This document shows, one piece after another, positions 42,227 to 51,287 of a DNA stretch of 64,000 nucleotides; position 1 is the stretch's first letter, and the number at the start of each line of letters is the position of its first letter. The stretch comes from an uncultured Methanosarcinales archaeon (lineage in GTDB: Archaea; Halobacteriota; Methanosarcinia; Methanotrichales; Methanotrichaceae), in assembly GCA_903871465.1 (NCBI GenBank), contig CAIQHB010000013.1, positions 18,568-82,567 on the forward strand, read 5' to 3'. Both the position numbers and the translations under genes were made by a program. Below the pieces are notes generated by a model. It was not told where the DNA came from, made no database searches, and was given only the letters and a program-made list of their open reading frames with translations.

Positions 42227-44644
42227 ATGGCAACAAACCAAGGCAGCTTCTCGGTTGAGGACATGAAGAACGTCCAGATCAACATTGGAGCTGTCGTTAA
42301 GGAAGCGGATGAGTGGGACCAGGAGATGGGTCCATTCCCAAAGCCCGGCGTGGCAACGCTCCGGTCCTGGGATCATATGATTGCCAATAGATACAAGATC
42401 ATGTATACGCCAGCGGATGATACTTGTACTCTGTGTACCTATGGTCCGTGCGACCTTACAGGCAACAAGCGCGGAGCATGCGGCATTGATCAGGCCGGAG
42501 CCTGTGGCAAGATTGTTTTGATTGCTTGCCTGATGGGGTGCTGTGCACATGCCGCCCATGGAAGACATCTCTATCATTGGTGCATGGACAAGTTCGGCGA
42601 CATGAAGTTCGACATGGGCGATGAGATTCTGGTGGATTCTCCCCTATACCAGACAATCATGGGCAGCAAGCCCAAGACCTTCAAGGACTTCAATGAGGGA
42701 CTCTACTACCTTGAGGAAGAGGTCGTGCAGCTTCTGGCAGCTACTCACACCGGCCAGGAGAGCGCTTTCATAGATTTCGAGTCCAAAGCTCTACATGCCG
42801 GCATGTTGGACCTGCTGGGCATGGAGATCTGCGATATGTTGCAGATCGTGGCCTACGACATGCCACGCGGTGCTGCAGATGCTCCGCTCATTGAGATAGG
42901 CATGGGAACCCTGGACCAGAACAAGGGCGTTCTCATCGCTTACGGCCACAATCTGGCTGCCGGCGCTGAAGCCATGATCTACGCCGAGAACAACAATCTC
43001 TGGGACAAGGTGGACATTGGCGGCGTTTGCTGTACCGCTCATGACCTGAACCGGATCGGTCTCGGAAATGGCGAGCTGAAGGTGCCCAAGGGCATAGGAA
43101 CCAAGCCCAAGGTCGCTGGAGCTATGGGCTGGTGGAGAAAGATGATCCGCTCCGGTGTCATGGACTGCGTCATGGTTGACGAGCAGTGCGTCTTCTGCGA
43201 CGTTCTTGCAGATGCCGAGAAGCGCAAGATCCCTGTCATTGCTACCACAGACAAGATCATGCTTGGTCTGCCAGATAGGACCAATGACCCGATTGATGCC
43301 ATAGTAGATGACTTGGTCAACTTCAAGATGCCTGGCGTTGCCGTATTGGACCCGACTAAGGCTGGCGAAATAGGCATACGTGTTGCCATAGCCGTGAAGC
43401 CCAAGCGTGCTGAGGCCAAGATTCAGAACCTGCTCACCGAAGAGCAGTTCCAGGAAGGCATCAAGAAGTGCACTACCTGTAACGAGTGCGCTTTCGTCTG
43501 TCCCCCGCATATAAGGATCAGCAGCCTGATTGGAGATGCAATGAAGGGCAACCTGCTTTCATTCTCCAATATGTATGAGGTTTGCGTAGGATGCGGAAAG
43601 TGCGAGCAGAGCTGTCCCCAGGGCATAAACATCCTCGATCTCTTCGAGTATGCCAACCGGCAGTATATCAAGACCCAGAAGTTCAAAATGAGAGCTGGCC
43701 GTGGACCTGCAAGAGACACTGAGATCCGAGCTGTAGGTGCGCCAATTGTGCTGGGCACAATTCCCGGAGTTATCGCTCTGGTAGGATGCAGCAACTATCC
43801 CAATGGAACCAAGGAGTGCTACGACATCGCCAAGGAGTTCGTAGACCGCGGCTACATCGTCGTCACTTCCGGATGCATGGCCATGGATATGTCCCTCTAC
43901 ACCGATGTAGACGGCAAGACCATATGGGAGCAGTATCCCGGCGGGTTTGACGGTCGCAATATCTGCAACACTGGCTCGTGCGTCTCCAACGCCAATATCG
44001 GCGACGCGGCCATCAAGGTAGCAACGATCTTCGCCCACAGAAACCATAGGGGCAACTTTGACGATATAGCAGACTATATCCTGAACAAAGTTGGTGCCTG
44101 CGGCGTGGCCTGGGGAGCATATTCTCAAAAGGCCGCTTCTATCGCAACCGGTTGCAATAGGTTAGGCATTCCTGTGGTTGTTCAGCCTCATTCCGTCATG
44201 TATCGCCGCACATTCATCGGCAGGGCGGACAAGCCTGAGGACTGGATGGTCATCGATGCCCGCGACGGCAAGATGCAGCAGATCGAGCCAGCACCTGAGG
44301 CTATGCTCTACATTGCCGAGACCAAGGAAGAGGCTATGGTAGAAATGGCCAAACTCTGCTTCCGGCCTTCCGATAACAGCATCGGCAGATCGATCAAGCT
44401 GACCCACTACTGCGATATCTCCATGAAGTACTGCGGCAAGCTGCCTGACGACTGGCACATCTTTGTCCGTGACACGAAGGATCTTCCCCTCGTTTATAAG
44501 GATCAGATGATGAAGGAGCTGGAGTCTAAGCACGGCTGGACGATCGACTGGAAGAACAAGAAGTTCATCTCCGGCCCGCTGCGGCCCGCCGATGTGAGCT
44601 TCGACCCGACCAACCTGGCAAGGAAGATCAGGACCAAGAAGTGA
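42227..44644 (+). CDS. cdhA: acetyl-CoA decarbonylase/synthase alpha subunit (CO dehydrogenase)
   Basis: The 805-aa catalytic CODH subunit oxidises CO released from acetyl-CoA to CO2 at a Ni-Fe-S C-cluster and passes electrons to ferredoxin. The N-terminal CTLCTYGPCDLTGNKRGACG and CGKIVLIACLMGCCAHAAHG supply bridging and internal clusters. A ferredoxin-like insert has CTTCNECAFVCPP (about 415-427) and CVGCGKCEQSCPQG (about 453-466), the extra clusters typical of archaeal alpha subunits. Near the C-terminal half are GSCVSNANIGDAA and CGVAWGAYSQKA, which surround the C-cluster. It is first in the operon and has a good ribosome site. Confidence 0.97.
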   Translation: MATNQGSFSVEDMKNVQINIGAVVKEADEWDQEMGPFPKPGVATLRSWDHMIANRYKIMYTPADDTCTLCTYGPCDLTGNKRGACGIDQAGACGKIVLIACLMGCCAHAAHGRHLYHWCMDKFGDMKFDMGDEILVDSPLYQTIMGSKPKTFKDFNEGLYYLEEEVVQLLAATHTGQESAFIDFESKALHAGMLDLLGMEICDMLQIVAYDMPRGAADAPLIEIGMGTLDQNKGVLIAYGHNLAAGAEAMIYAENNNLWDKVDIGGVCCTAHDLNRIGLGNGELKVPKGIGTKPKVAGAMGWWRKMIRSGVMDCVMVDEQCVFCDVLADAEKRKIPVIATTDKIMLGLPDRTNDPIDAIVDDLVNFKMPGVAVLDPTKAGEIGIRVAIAVKPKRAEAKIQNLLTEEQFQEGIKKCTTCNECAFVCPPHIRISSLIGDAMKGNLLSFSNMYEVCVGCGKCEQSCPQGINILDLFEYANRQYIKTQKFKMRAGRGPARDTEIRAVGAPIVLGTIPGVIALVGCSNYPNGTKECYDIAKEFVDRGYIVVTSGCMAMDMSLYTDVDGKTIWEQYPGGFDGRNICNTGSCVSNANIGDAAIKVATIFAHRNHRGNFDDIADYILNKVGACGVAWGAYSQKAASIATGCNRLGIPVVVQPHSVMYRRTFIGRADKPEDWMVIDARDGKMQQIEPAPEAMLYIAETKEEAMVEMAKLCFRPSDNSIGRSIKLTHYCDISMKYCGKLPDDWHIFVRDTKDLPLVYKDQMMKELESKHGWTIDWKNKKFISGPLRPADVSFDPTNLARKIRTKK

Positions 44645-44663
44645 GGGTGAGGAGGAGATAAAA

Positions 44664-45227
44664 ATGGCAGCAGAAGTTAAGAAGGGCATTGACACAACCA
44701 AGAACCCCATTCCCTTTGAGATGGCCCAGGTTCCCGGACCGGAGCAGGCCAAGTGCTACATGCCGAAGGTTATGGGCGCAATAATCAGGAAGGCCAAAAG
44801 GCCTCTGCTCGTAGTAGGAGCGGAGCTTTTTGACGACCCCATCATGTTCGACAAGATGATCGAGATGGGCAAGATGGGCATACCCATTGCCGCTACCGCA
44901 CACAGTGTGAAGGGTTTCGTAGACAGGGGCTACATGACCGACGTCTATCAGATTGGCCTGCATCCCCTGACCAACTATCTCCGCTTCCCGGACTATATGG
45001 GATTGGACGGAAAGGGCCAGTATGATGCCGTTATATTCATGGGCATCTTCTACAAGTTCGCCAACGCTATGTTCTCCGCGCTTAAGAATTTCAACCGGGA
45101 CATCAAGCGCATATCCATTGATAGGTATTATCATATCAATGCGAATATGACCTTTGGCAACATGGCCTTCACTCCGGACGACTACCACGACGCTGTGGAC
45201 GAAGTAATAGCAGCGATGAAGAAATAA
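44664..45227 (+). CDS. cdhB: acetyl-CoA decarbonylase/synthase epsilon subunit
   Basis: This is the 187-aa companion of CdhA in the alpha2-epsilon2 CODH. The fold is a Rossmann-like DHS-type domain: KRPLLVVGAELFDDPIMFDKMIEMG, IPIAATAHSVKGF, and VIFMGIFYKFANAMFSALKNF. It starts 19 bases after cdhA with the ribosome site GAGGAGATAAAA. The subunit has no metal motif and is thought to support the alpha subunit or bind FAD. Confidence 0.96.
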   Translation: MAAEVKKGIDTTKNPIPFEMAQVPGPEQAKCYMPKVMGAIIRKAKRPLLVVGAELFDDPIMFDKMIEMGKMGIPIAATAHSVKGFVDRGYMTDVYQIGLHPLTNYLRFPDYMGLDGKGQYDAVIFMGIFYKFANAMFSALKNFNRDIKRISIDRYYHINANMTFGNMAFTPDDYHDAVDEVIAAMKK

Positions 45228-45259
45228 AATTTATCTTATAACTAGAAGAGGTATATTAA

Positions 45260-46666
45260 ATGGCAGATGTAAAGTTGGACATATCCCCTATGTATGAGGG
45301 CGAGCGCATCAGAAAGGACGATCTATGGGTAGAGCTGGGCGGCCCCAAGGCAGACGGATTCGAGCTATCCCTGGCCACCCCGATGGATCAGATCGTGGAT
45401 GGACGGGTCACCGTAATCGGTCCGGATCTCAAGGATATCAAGGAAGGCTCGACTATTCCCTTCGGCATGATATTCAAGGTCGGCGGCGAGAAGATTGAGA
45501 AGGATCTGGAGTCCATCATCGAGAGGCGCAACCATGCCCTGCTTTCCTATATCAGCGGTCTCATGCACCTCAACCAGAGATACGATATCTGGATGAGGAT
45601 CGGCAAGAGCTTGCAGAAGAAGGGTGTAACCTCCTGGGTACAGATATTCACGCCAGTCGTTGATCTATACAAGGCTGAGATGCCCTTCATCGAGAAGATG
45701 GAGATCACCATCATCACCGACCCCGCCCGAGTTAAGACGGAGCTGGCCAACGCCATGGCCGTCTACAAGACTCGTGACGCGCGCGCCAAGGGACTGCACG
45801 ATGAGGACGTCGATGTCTTCTACGGCTGCACACTATGCCAGGCATTCGCACCCACAAGCGCCTGCGTGGTCACACCCGACAGGCCATCCCTATGCGGAGC
45901 TATCACCTGGTTCGACGGGCGCGCTGCCGCTAAGGTGGACCCAGAGGGCCCCCAGTTCCCCATACCCAAGGGAACCGCAGTGGATGCAGTCACCGGCGAG
46001 TACGAAGCTATCAATGATATGGCTGCGAAGCGCTCGGGCGGCGAGTACAGCGTCATGAAGCTGTACACGTTCTTCGATGCACCCCACACCTCCTGTGGCT
46101 GCTTCGAGACCATCGGCTTCTTTATGCCTGAGGTTGACGGCATTGGTCTTGCTGACCGTGACTTCAAGGGCGCAACCCCCAACGGACTGCCCTTCTCAAC
46201 CATGGCAGGCCAGACAGGCGGCGGCAAGCAGGTCGTAGGATTCCTGGGCATGGGCATTCTGTACTACTTCTCGCCCAAGTTCCTCCAGGCCGACGGCGGC
46301 TGGAGAAGGATCGTCTGGATGTCCAAGGGCCTCAAGGAGAGAGTAAAGGCCGGCATCGATGAGGATATGATGGCCAAGATCGCCACTGAGGACGATGCCA
46401 AGGATATCGCAGCTCTGAAGGCCTTCCTGCTCAAGGTCGACCACCCCGTTGTCAACGGCGTCACCAGGAAAGTTGACAACAAGAAGATCACCGAGGGCTG
46501 GAAGCTGGAAGACATCTCTGATGAGATCAAAGAGAAGGTCATGGCCTATATCGAGAAGACCGGCGGAGACATCAACATCGATACCGTCAAGTCTGAGCTT
46601 GCTCTGACCGAAGGCCAGTTCATGCAGGTCGTCGAGGCTCTGCAGGCTGACGGCGTTCTCGAGTGA
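45260..46666 (+). CDS. cdhC: acetyl-CoA decarbonylase/synthase beta subunit (acetyl-CoA synthase)
   Basis: This 468-aa subunit carries the A-cluster, where the acetyl C-C bond is made or broken. Cysteines are seen at CTLCQ (about residues 190 and 193) and in the SCGCFETIGF motif (about 279 and 281), matching the Ni-Ni-[4Fe-4S] ligands of archaeal CdhC. The N-terminal and middle parts (ISPMYEGERIRKDDLWVELGG, SYISGLMHLNQRYDIW) are standard. The C-terminus ends GQFMQVVEALQADGVLE, with no A/P-rich extension. Two tiny genes with such linkers follow it, so the usual tail may have become separate proteins. Confidence 0.97.
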   Translation: MADVKLDISPMYEGERIRKDDLWVELGGPKADGFELSLATPMDQIVDGRVTVIGPDLKDIKEGSTIPFGMIFKVGGEKIEKDLESIIERRNHALLSYISGLMHLNQRYDIWMRIGKSLQKKGVTSWVQIFTPVVDLYKAEMPFIEKMEITIITDPARVKTELANAMAVYKTRDARAKGLHDEDVDVFYGCTLCQAFAPTSACVVTPDRPSLCGAITWFDGRAAAKVDPEGPQFPIPKGTAVDAVTGEYEAINDMAAKRSGGEYSVMKLYTFFDAPHTSCGCFETIGFFMPEVDGIGLADRDFKGATPNGLPFSTMAGQTGGGKQVVGFLGMGILYYFSPKFLQADGGWRRIVWMSKGLKERVKAGIDEDMMAKIATEDDAKDIAALKAFLLKVDHPVVNGVTRKVDNKKITEGWKLEDISDEIKEKVMAYIEKTGGDINIDTVKSELALTEGQFMQVVEALQADGVLE

Positions 46667-46709
46667 GTGAATTTATCGAATACGTAAGAATCAAAGAGGG
46701 TGAAAATCT

Positions 46710-46880
46710 ATGCAGCTAAAACTAAAACCAAAGGCACCTGCAGCCGCGGCTCCAGCAGCCGCACCTGCAGCCGCAGGGGCAGCAGCACCAGGCCTGAGCA
46801 TGTCCGGCAGCGCCGGCGGTATCAAGCTGATACTGAAGGATGCTAAGATAACCATAGACAAGGTAGTGCTCGCTAAGTAG
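46710..46880 (+). CDS. 56-aa Ala/Pro-linker protein in the CODH/ACS operon, copy 1
   Basis: ATG 46710 opens a 56-codon frame ending TAG at 46878-46880. The ribosome site is AAAGAGGGTG. It has three parts: basic MQLKLKPKAP, about 20 residues of Ala/Pro (residues 9-27), and a short beta-like tail IKLILKDAKITIDKVVLAK. It resembles the downstream 58-aa protein at both ends. The design recalls a flexible swinging linker joined to a docking strand. It is probably an accessory or assembly peptide for the complex, or the split-off C-terminal tail of CdhC; neither is proven. Confidence 0.65.
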   Translation: MQLKLKPKAPAAAAPAAAPAAAGAAAPGLSMSGSAGGIKLILKDAKITIDKVVLAK

Positions 46881-46962
46881 AGTACCGCCTTCTTCTCCCT
46901 TTTTTGGGAGATGCGGTTTTAATGCGAGTGCAACTATCTTGATTAAATGTGAGGGAGATGTT

Positions 46963-47139
46963 ATGCAACTTAAGCTTAAGAAGAAAGAAGCGGCACCAGC
47001 GGCAGCCCCAGCGGCAGCCACAGGCGCAGCAGCTCCAGCTTTCGCTATGCCCGCCGCAGGTGGCGCAGGTGGCATGATGACCATCGAGCTTCGAGGCGCG
47101 TCCATCCACGTAGCGGAAGTCATTATACGAAAGAAATAA
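46963..47139 (+). CDS. 58-aa Ala/Pro-linker protein in the CODH/ACS operon, copy 2
   Basis: ATG 46963 with the ribosome site GAGGGAG gives 58 codons to the TAA at 47137-47139. The layout is the same as in copy 1: basic MQLKLKKKEA, an Ala/Pro linker (about residues 10-35, ending in AFAMPAAGGAGG), and a beta-like tail MMTIELRGASIHVAEVIIRKK. The tail pattern (I-L..A.I...VI..KK) matches copy 1, so the two are tandem duplicates. An in-frame earlier ATG (46939) lacks a ribosome site. It lies 82 bases after copy 1 and 13 bases before cooC, so it is part of the operon. Confidence 0.65.
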   Translation: MQLKLKKKEAAPAAAPAAATGAAAPAFAMPAAGGAGGMMTIELRGASIHVAEVIIRKK

Positions 47140-47152
47140 GGAAGGCTAGACA

Positions 47153-47914
47153 TTGGGGAAAGTAATAGCGGTAACCGGTAAGGGCGGCACCGGCAAAACA
47201 GCCGTGACCGCGATGCTTATTAGACACCTGGTAAAGAATTCCGGAAAAAAGTACCGAATACTTGCAATCGATGCCGATCCCGATGCCAACCTGGCCGACG
47301 CGCTGGGCGTGCAGGCGGGAAAGACCATCGGCGACATGAGGGAGTTCGTGCAGCAGTCCCGGTTCACAGCTTCACCGGATACTGACAAGCAGGCGCTTCT
47401 TGAGTCCAAGATCTTCGAGATTCTCTTGGAGGAAGTGGGTTATGATCTTCTTGTCATGGGCAAGCCGGAAGGATCTGGGTGTTACTGTTTTGTCAACAAT
47501 CTTCTGCGCGCTGTTATGGATAAGACCACGGTTAACTACGACCTGGTTATCATTGACACGCCGGCTGGCCTGGAGCATTTCAGCAGGAAGACCATTCCGG
47601 ACCTCGATGACCTCATCGTGGTAACGGACGAATCCCGCCGGGGGCTCACCACGGGCGAGCGCATACGTGACACTGCGCGCGAGATCGAGCTGACGTACAA
47701 GAACCTGTATGTGATCGTGAATAAGGTCACCGCGGGAAGAAAAGAGAAGGTTCTGGAAAATGCTAAAGGCCTCGGCCTGAAGGTTATCGGCACTATCCCC
47801 TATGATGAGAGTTTAGCTAGATTCGATTTAGTGGGAGATCCATTGATGGGCCTTCCTGACGATTCGCCTGCAGTGAAAGAGATGGTGCAGGTCGTTGAGG
47901 CTTTGGGCCTATGA
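47153..47914 (+). CDS. cooC: CO dehydrogenase maturation factor (nickel-inserting ATPase)
   Basis: This MinD/NifH-like P-loop protein of 253 aa inserts nickel into CODH and perhaps ACS. The deviant Walker A GKGGTGKTAVTA is at residues 9-20, followed by LAIDADPDANLADALG, an Asp-rich switch, and VIIDTPAGLEHFSRK. The conserved Cys-X-Cys of CooC (GSGCYCFVNN, near residues 109-118) suits Ni binding at the dimer interface. It begins at a TTG (47153) 13 bases after copy 2 of the linker protein, between the beta and delta subunit genes, an order seen in methanogen operons. Confidence 0.93.
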   Translation: MGKVIAVTGKGGTGKTAVTAMLIRHLVKNSGKKYRILAIDADPDANLADALGVQAGKTIGDMREFVQQSRFTASPDTDKQALLESKIFEILLEEVGYDLLVMGKPEGSGCYCFVNNLLRAVMDKTTVNYDLVIIDTPAGLEHFSRKTIPDLDDLIVVTDESRRGLTTGERIRDTAREIELTYKNLYVIVNKVTAGRKEKVLENAKGLGLKVIGTIPYDESLARFDLVGDPLMGLPDDSPAVKEMVQVVEALGL

Positions 47915-47925
47915 GGGTGATTTGA

Positions 47926-49278
47926 ATGGCAGAGAAGATCACTTTATCTGACTTGAATAAGACATTAGCAGAAATGAATGTTCAATCCCTCGAGGGGTTA
48001 ACTATCGAGGGTGATGTAGAGATTGAAATAGATGCAGGTGCCGGCGGCGTCGGCCCGCTCTTTGCTTACTATTTCGGACAAGAAGCAGCCAAGATCGCCA
48101 TGCAGCTCATGAACTTCGCCAAGGCGGTCGGCTATCCCGTGGAGAACCTGCTCCAGCCCGTAGCAATAGCGCAGGCTATGTCTCCAGCTCCCAAGGATCT
48201 GGCAGCAGCTGCCGCAGCCGTGCCAGCCTTCAAGGTAGCAAGCGCTCTTGCCAGCGCCAAATTCAGCGTCGGCATAGACAAGACCTGGAGGAACACCATC
48301 CAGGAGGTCACTCTGGGTGCCACCAAGGCGGACGGCGGAAGCCGCGGTCATGTAGTCAAGCTGGGCGGCGAGAAGGCAATGCCGTTCTTCCCGGATGCAG
48401 GCATGCCCCATGCGCCCAAGATCACCATGGACGTCTTCGACATGCCCATCGGCATGGCCAAGGCCGTCAAGGTGCACTATGAGGACGTAATCAATTCCCC
48501 AGGCGAGTGGGCCAAGAAGGCAGTCAAGAAGTACGGCGCCGACATGGTCACCGTTCACCTGATCAGCACAGATCCGCTCCTGAAGGATACCTCAGCCCAG
48601 GATGCAGTCAAGACCGTTGAGGAGGTATTGCAGGCTGTGGATGTGCCAATCTGTATCGGCGGATCCGGCAACCCCACTAAGGACCCCATAGTGCTCTCCA
48701 AGGCGGCAGAGGCTGCCCAGGGTGAGCGCTGCCTCATCGCTTCTGCCAACCTGAACATGGATTGGGAGAAGATAGGCAAAGCCTGCAAAGACAACGGACA
48801 TGTCTGCCTCGCCTGGACTCAGCTCGAGATCAACTCTCAGAAGGAGCTCAACCGCAAGCTCATGAAGGTCGCTGGCGTTCCAAGGGAATCCATCGTCATG
48901 GACCCAACCACAGCCGCGCTCGCTTACGGCCTGGACTTCGCCTACTCCAACATGGAGAGAATCAGGCTCGGCGCTCTGAAGGGCGACGAAGAGCTGACTT
49001 TCCCCATGTCCTCCGGCACCACCAACGCCTGGGGTGTCAGAGAGTCCTGGATGGTCCGTTCACCCAACAAGGACGACTCCGACTGGGGAGACAGAATGCT
49101 TCGCGGCCCAATCTGGGAGATACTGACCGGATACTCTCTGGCCATGGCCGGTGTGGACATCTTCATGATGATGCACCCGACGGCCGTCGCTTATCTGCAT
49201 GAGATCACTCAGTCCCTGATGGGAAGGATAGAAGCCAAGACGCCGGACACTACCGCCTGGCTCAAGATGGGGGTGTGA
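47926..49278 (+). CDS. cdhD: acetyl-CoA decarbonylase/synthase delta subunit (corrinoid protein)
   Basis: This TIM-barrel corrinoid Fe-S protein subunit (450 aa) carries the methyl group between tetrahydrosarcinapterin and the A-cluster. It starts [38 protein letters not shown], and has an Ala-rich interdomain stretch ([24 protein letters not shown]). Typical barrel motifs include [41 protein letters not shown] and [26 protein letters not shown]. It is 11 bases after cooC. The ribosome site is GAGGGTGATTTGA. It forms a heterodimer with CdhE. Confidence 0.96.
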   Translation: MAEKITLSDLNKTLAEMNVQSLEGLTIEGDVEIEIDAGAGGVGPLFAYYFGQEAAKIAMQLMNFAKAVGYPVENLLQPVAIAQAMSPAPKDLAAAAAAVPAFKVASALASAKFSVGIDKTWRNTIQEVTLGATKADGGSRGHVVKLGGEKAMPFFPDAGMPHAPKITMDVFDMPIGMAKAVKVHYEDVINSPGEWAKKAVKKYGADMVTVHLISTDPLLKDTSAQDAVKTVEEVLQAVDVPICIGGSGNPTKDPIVLSKAAEAAQGERCLIASANLNMDWEKIGKACKDNGHVCLAWTQLEINSQKELNRKLMKVAGVPRESIVMDPTTAALAYGLDFAYSNMERIRLGALKGDEELTFPMSSGTTNAWGVRESWMVRSPNKDDSDWGDRMLRGPIWEILTGYSLAMAGVDIFMMMHPTAVAYLHEITQSLMGRIEAKTPDTTAWLKMGV

Positions 49279-49283
49279 GAACC

Positions 49284-50696
49284 ATGAAGGAAACAAGCCC
49301 GCTCAACCTGTACAAGCAGCTTCCACAGACTAACTGCAAGAAGTGCGGAGAGGAGACCTGCATGGCCTATGCCGCGGGTCTGATCTCCAGGACCCGCAAG
49401 GTAGAGGAGTGCACTCCACTAATAGACGAGAAGAAGTACGCCAAGAAGCTTGAGACTCTGAGGAGCATCGTCGCTCCTGAGCTCAAAATGGTATACATCG
49501 GCGTGGGAGAAAAGCAGGTCAAGGTAGGAGGCGAGGACGTCATGTTCCGCCACCAGATGACCTTCTTCAACAAGCCGCCATTTGCCTACGACGTTGCAGA
49601 CAACATGGATGAAGCCAAGCTCATCGAGCGCGTCAAGAAGATCTCCACCTGGCGCAAGTTCTACATCGGCAAGTGGCAGAATGTAGAGATGATTGCAGTC
49701 CGTTCCGTGAGCGATGACCCGGCCAAGTTCGCAGCCTGTGTCAAGACGGTCATGGCCAACTCGGACTTCCCGCTCATTCTCTGCTCCTTCAATCCCGCTG
49801 TTCTCAAGGCAGGACTTGAGGTTGCCGCCAAGGCCAAGCCACTCATCTACGCCGCCAACAAGGACAACTGGAAGGAAGTAGCTCAGCTCGCTTTTGACTA
49901 CAAGGTGCCCGTCACATTGAGCGTGCCCTTCGATCTGGATGCACTGAAGTCCATGGCCCTCACCTTTGCCGGCATGGGCCTGACTGATCTAATTCTGGAC
50001 CCAGGCACTGCACCCAATGGCAAGTTGCTGCAGCAGACTCTGCTGAACTTCATCAACCTGCGCAGGGCCGCAGTGGAAGAGGCTCAGAGGGATATCGCGT
50101 ACCCCGTCATGGTGCTGCCCATCAATGCCTGGCTGACCACAGAGGATCCCGTCAGGGCTGCCTACTGGGAGTCTGTGCTCACAGCCGCCTTCATCATCCG
50201 CGGCGGAGCCATCATGATCAAGCACTCTCTCGAGGCCTACAGCATGATGCCGGATATGCATCTGCGCTTCAATATCTACACTGACCCGAGAACGCCTGTG
50301 CAGGTCAAGCCCGGCATCTACAAGGTTGGCAAGCCAGGGCCTGAGTCCCCGGTCTTCTTGACCACGAACTTCGCCCTGACCTACTACACAGTAGAGTCGG
50401 ATATCGCCTCCAACGGCATTGATGCCTACATCATCGCCATCAACACCGATGGTATCGGCGTGCAGGCTTCTGTGGCCGGCGGCCAGTTGAGCCCGACCAA
50501 GATCCTGGATTCCTTCACAGAGGCTGCCTTCGATTGGGCCGGTCAGAAGTACCCAGCAATGGTTCTGCCCGGAATGGCTGCCAAGTTCTCCGGTGAGCTG
50601 GAGGACCTCTTCCAGGGGAAGACCAAGATAATGGTCGGCCCAGAAGATTCCGGCCGCATCATCGGCTGGATGAAGGATTTCTGGCCACCCAAGTAA
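49284..50696 (+). CDS. cdhE: acetyl-CoA decarbonylase/synthase gamma subunit (corrinoid Fe-S protein)
   Basis: This 470-aa subunit forms the corrinoid Fe-S protein with CdhD. The N-terminal [4Fe-4S] site is C18, C21, C26 and C43 (NCKKCGEETCMAYAAGL...EEC), followed by a TIM barrel and a C-terminal corrinoid-binding domain with GPESPVFLTTNFALTYYTVESDI and SVAGGQLSPTKI. The ATG at 49284 (MKETSPLNLYK) is used, although an in-frame GTG at 49275 overlaps the cdhD stop. It is the last gene of the operon; a strong hairpin follows. Confidence 0.96.
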   Translation: MKETSPLNLYKQLPQTNCKKCGEETCMAYAAGLISRTRKVEECTPLIDEKKYAKKLETLRSIVAPELKMVYIGVGEKQVKVGGEDVMFRHQMTFFNKPPFAYDVADNMDEAKLIERVKKISTWRKFYIGKWQNVEMIAVRSVSDDPAKFAACVKTVMANSDFPLILCSFNPAVLKAGLEVAAKAKPLIYAANKDNWKEVAQLAFDYKVPVTLSVPFDLDALKSMALTFAGMGLTDLILDPGTAPNGKLLQQTLLNFINLRRAAVEEAQRDIAYPVMVLPINAWLTTEDPVRAAYWESVLTAAFIIRGGAIMIKHSLEAYSMMPDMHLRFNIYTDPRTPVQVKPGIYKVGKPGPESPVFLTTNFALTYYTVESDIASNGIDAYIIAINTDGIGVQASVAGGQLSPTKILDSFTEAAFDWAGQKYPAMVLPGMAAKFSGELEDLFQGKTKIMVGPEDSGRIIGWMKDFWPPK

Positions 50697-50720
50697 CGCG
50701 GCAGTTGAACCTGCTGAATA

Positions 50721-50758
50721 TGTGCCCCTGGCGGGCACATAATCTTATTTTATTTTCT
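50721..50758 (+). terminator. CODH/ACS operon terminator
   Basis: TGTGCCC / GGGCACA perfect 7-bp stem (50721-50727 and 50733-50739) with loop CTGGC, followed by TAATCTTATTTTATTTTC. It starts 25 bases after the cdhE stop. Confidence 0.75.
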
Positions 50759-50787
50759 GATTGGTTCCATAAGGGGGGACAATACTC

Positions 50788-51198
50788 ATGTTATCTGCAA
50801 AATATACTGCAATGATACTGGCAGTCATGTTCATCGCCCTGGCCATCAGCGCCTCTGCCCAGTGGTCACCTGGCGGAACGATGGTGTATATGGGTGATTT
50901 GAATCTGGCAGCATCCTCTATCTCCAGAGGTGTTGCTTCGAACGCTTTGGGTAACTCCGTGGTGGGTCAGATGAAATTTAACAATTCATCATTGAATGCC
51001 ACATCAATGAATAATACCTCGATTGCCACCCCATCCGGCTTGAAACCTCTAGATCTATCGAATTATGCCCAGGATAGGGTCAACAAAAACCTTGCCGGAT
51101 ATAAGAATATCATGTATCCCATATCCGGATCGAGGGGCACAACAACATCCACGTCGGGCGGGGGAGGCGGGGGTGGCTGCGGCTGCGGCGGAGGGTGA
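50788..51198 (+). CDS. exported protein with Gly-rich CGC tail
   Basis: A signal peptide (MLSAKYTAMILAVMFIALAISASA) is followed by about 90 residues rich in Asn, Ser and Thr with several sequons (NNSS, NAT, NNT). The sequence ends in a low-complexity tail: TTTSTS, seven glycines, CGC and three glycines (about residues 112-136). The two cysteines could form a metal or cross-link site. The ribosome site is an exceptionally strong AAGGGGGGAC. It lies 49 bases after the CODH terminator, so it probably has its own promoter. No family was recognised; it is likely a surface or sheath component. Confidence 0.6.
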   Translation: MLSAKYTAMILAVMFIALAISASAQWSPGGTMVYMGDLNLAASSISRGVASNALGNSVVGQMKFNNSSLNATSMNNTSIATPSGLKPLDLSNYAQDRVNKNLAGYKNIMYPISGSRGTTTSTSGGGGGGGCGCGGG

Positions 51199-51287
51199 AT
51201 TTGGGGGCAAAATCATCCCTTTTTTCTTTGGCAGCAGTGCTGCAAGTGAATCGCTTATCGCTAACGCCTTTTCGTTTGTGGAGGCGA

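Noticed and set aside
45260..46666. CdhC considered as truncated because of the tiny genes that follow
   Set aside because: At 468 aa with all A-cluster cysteines and a natural C-terminus it looks complete, so truncation is not needed; the tail question is left open in the findings.
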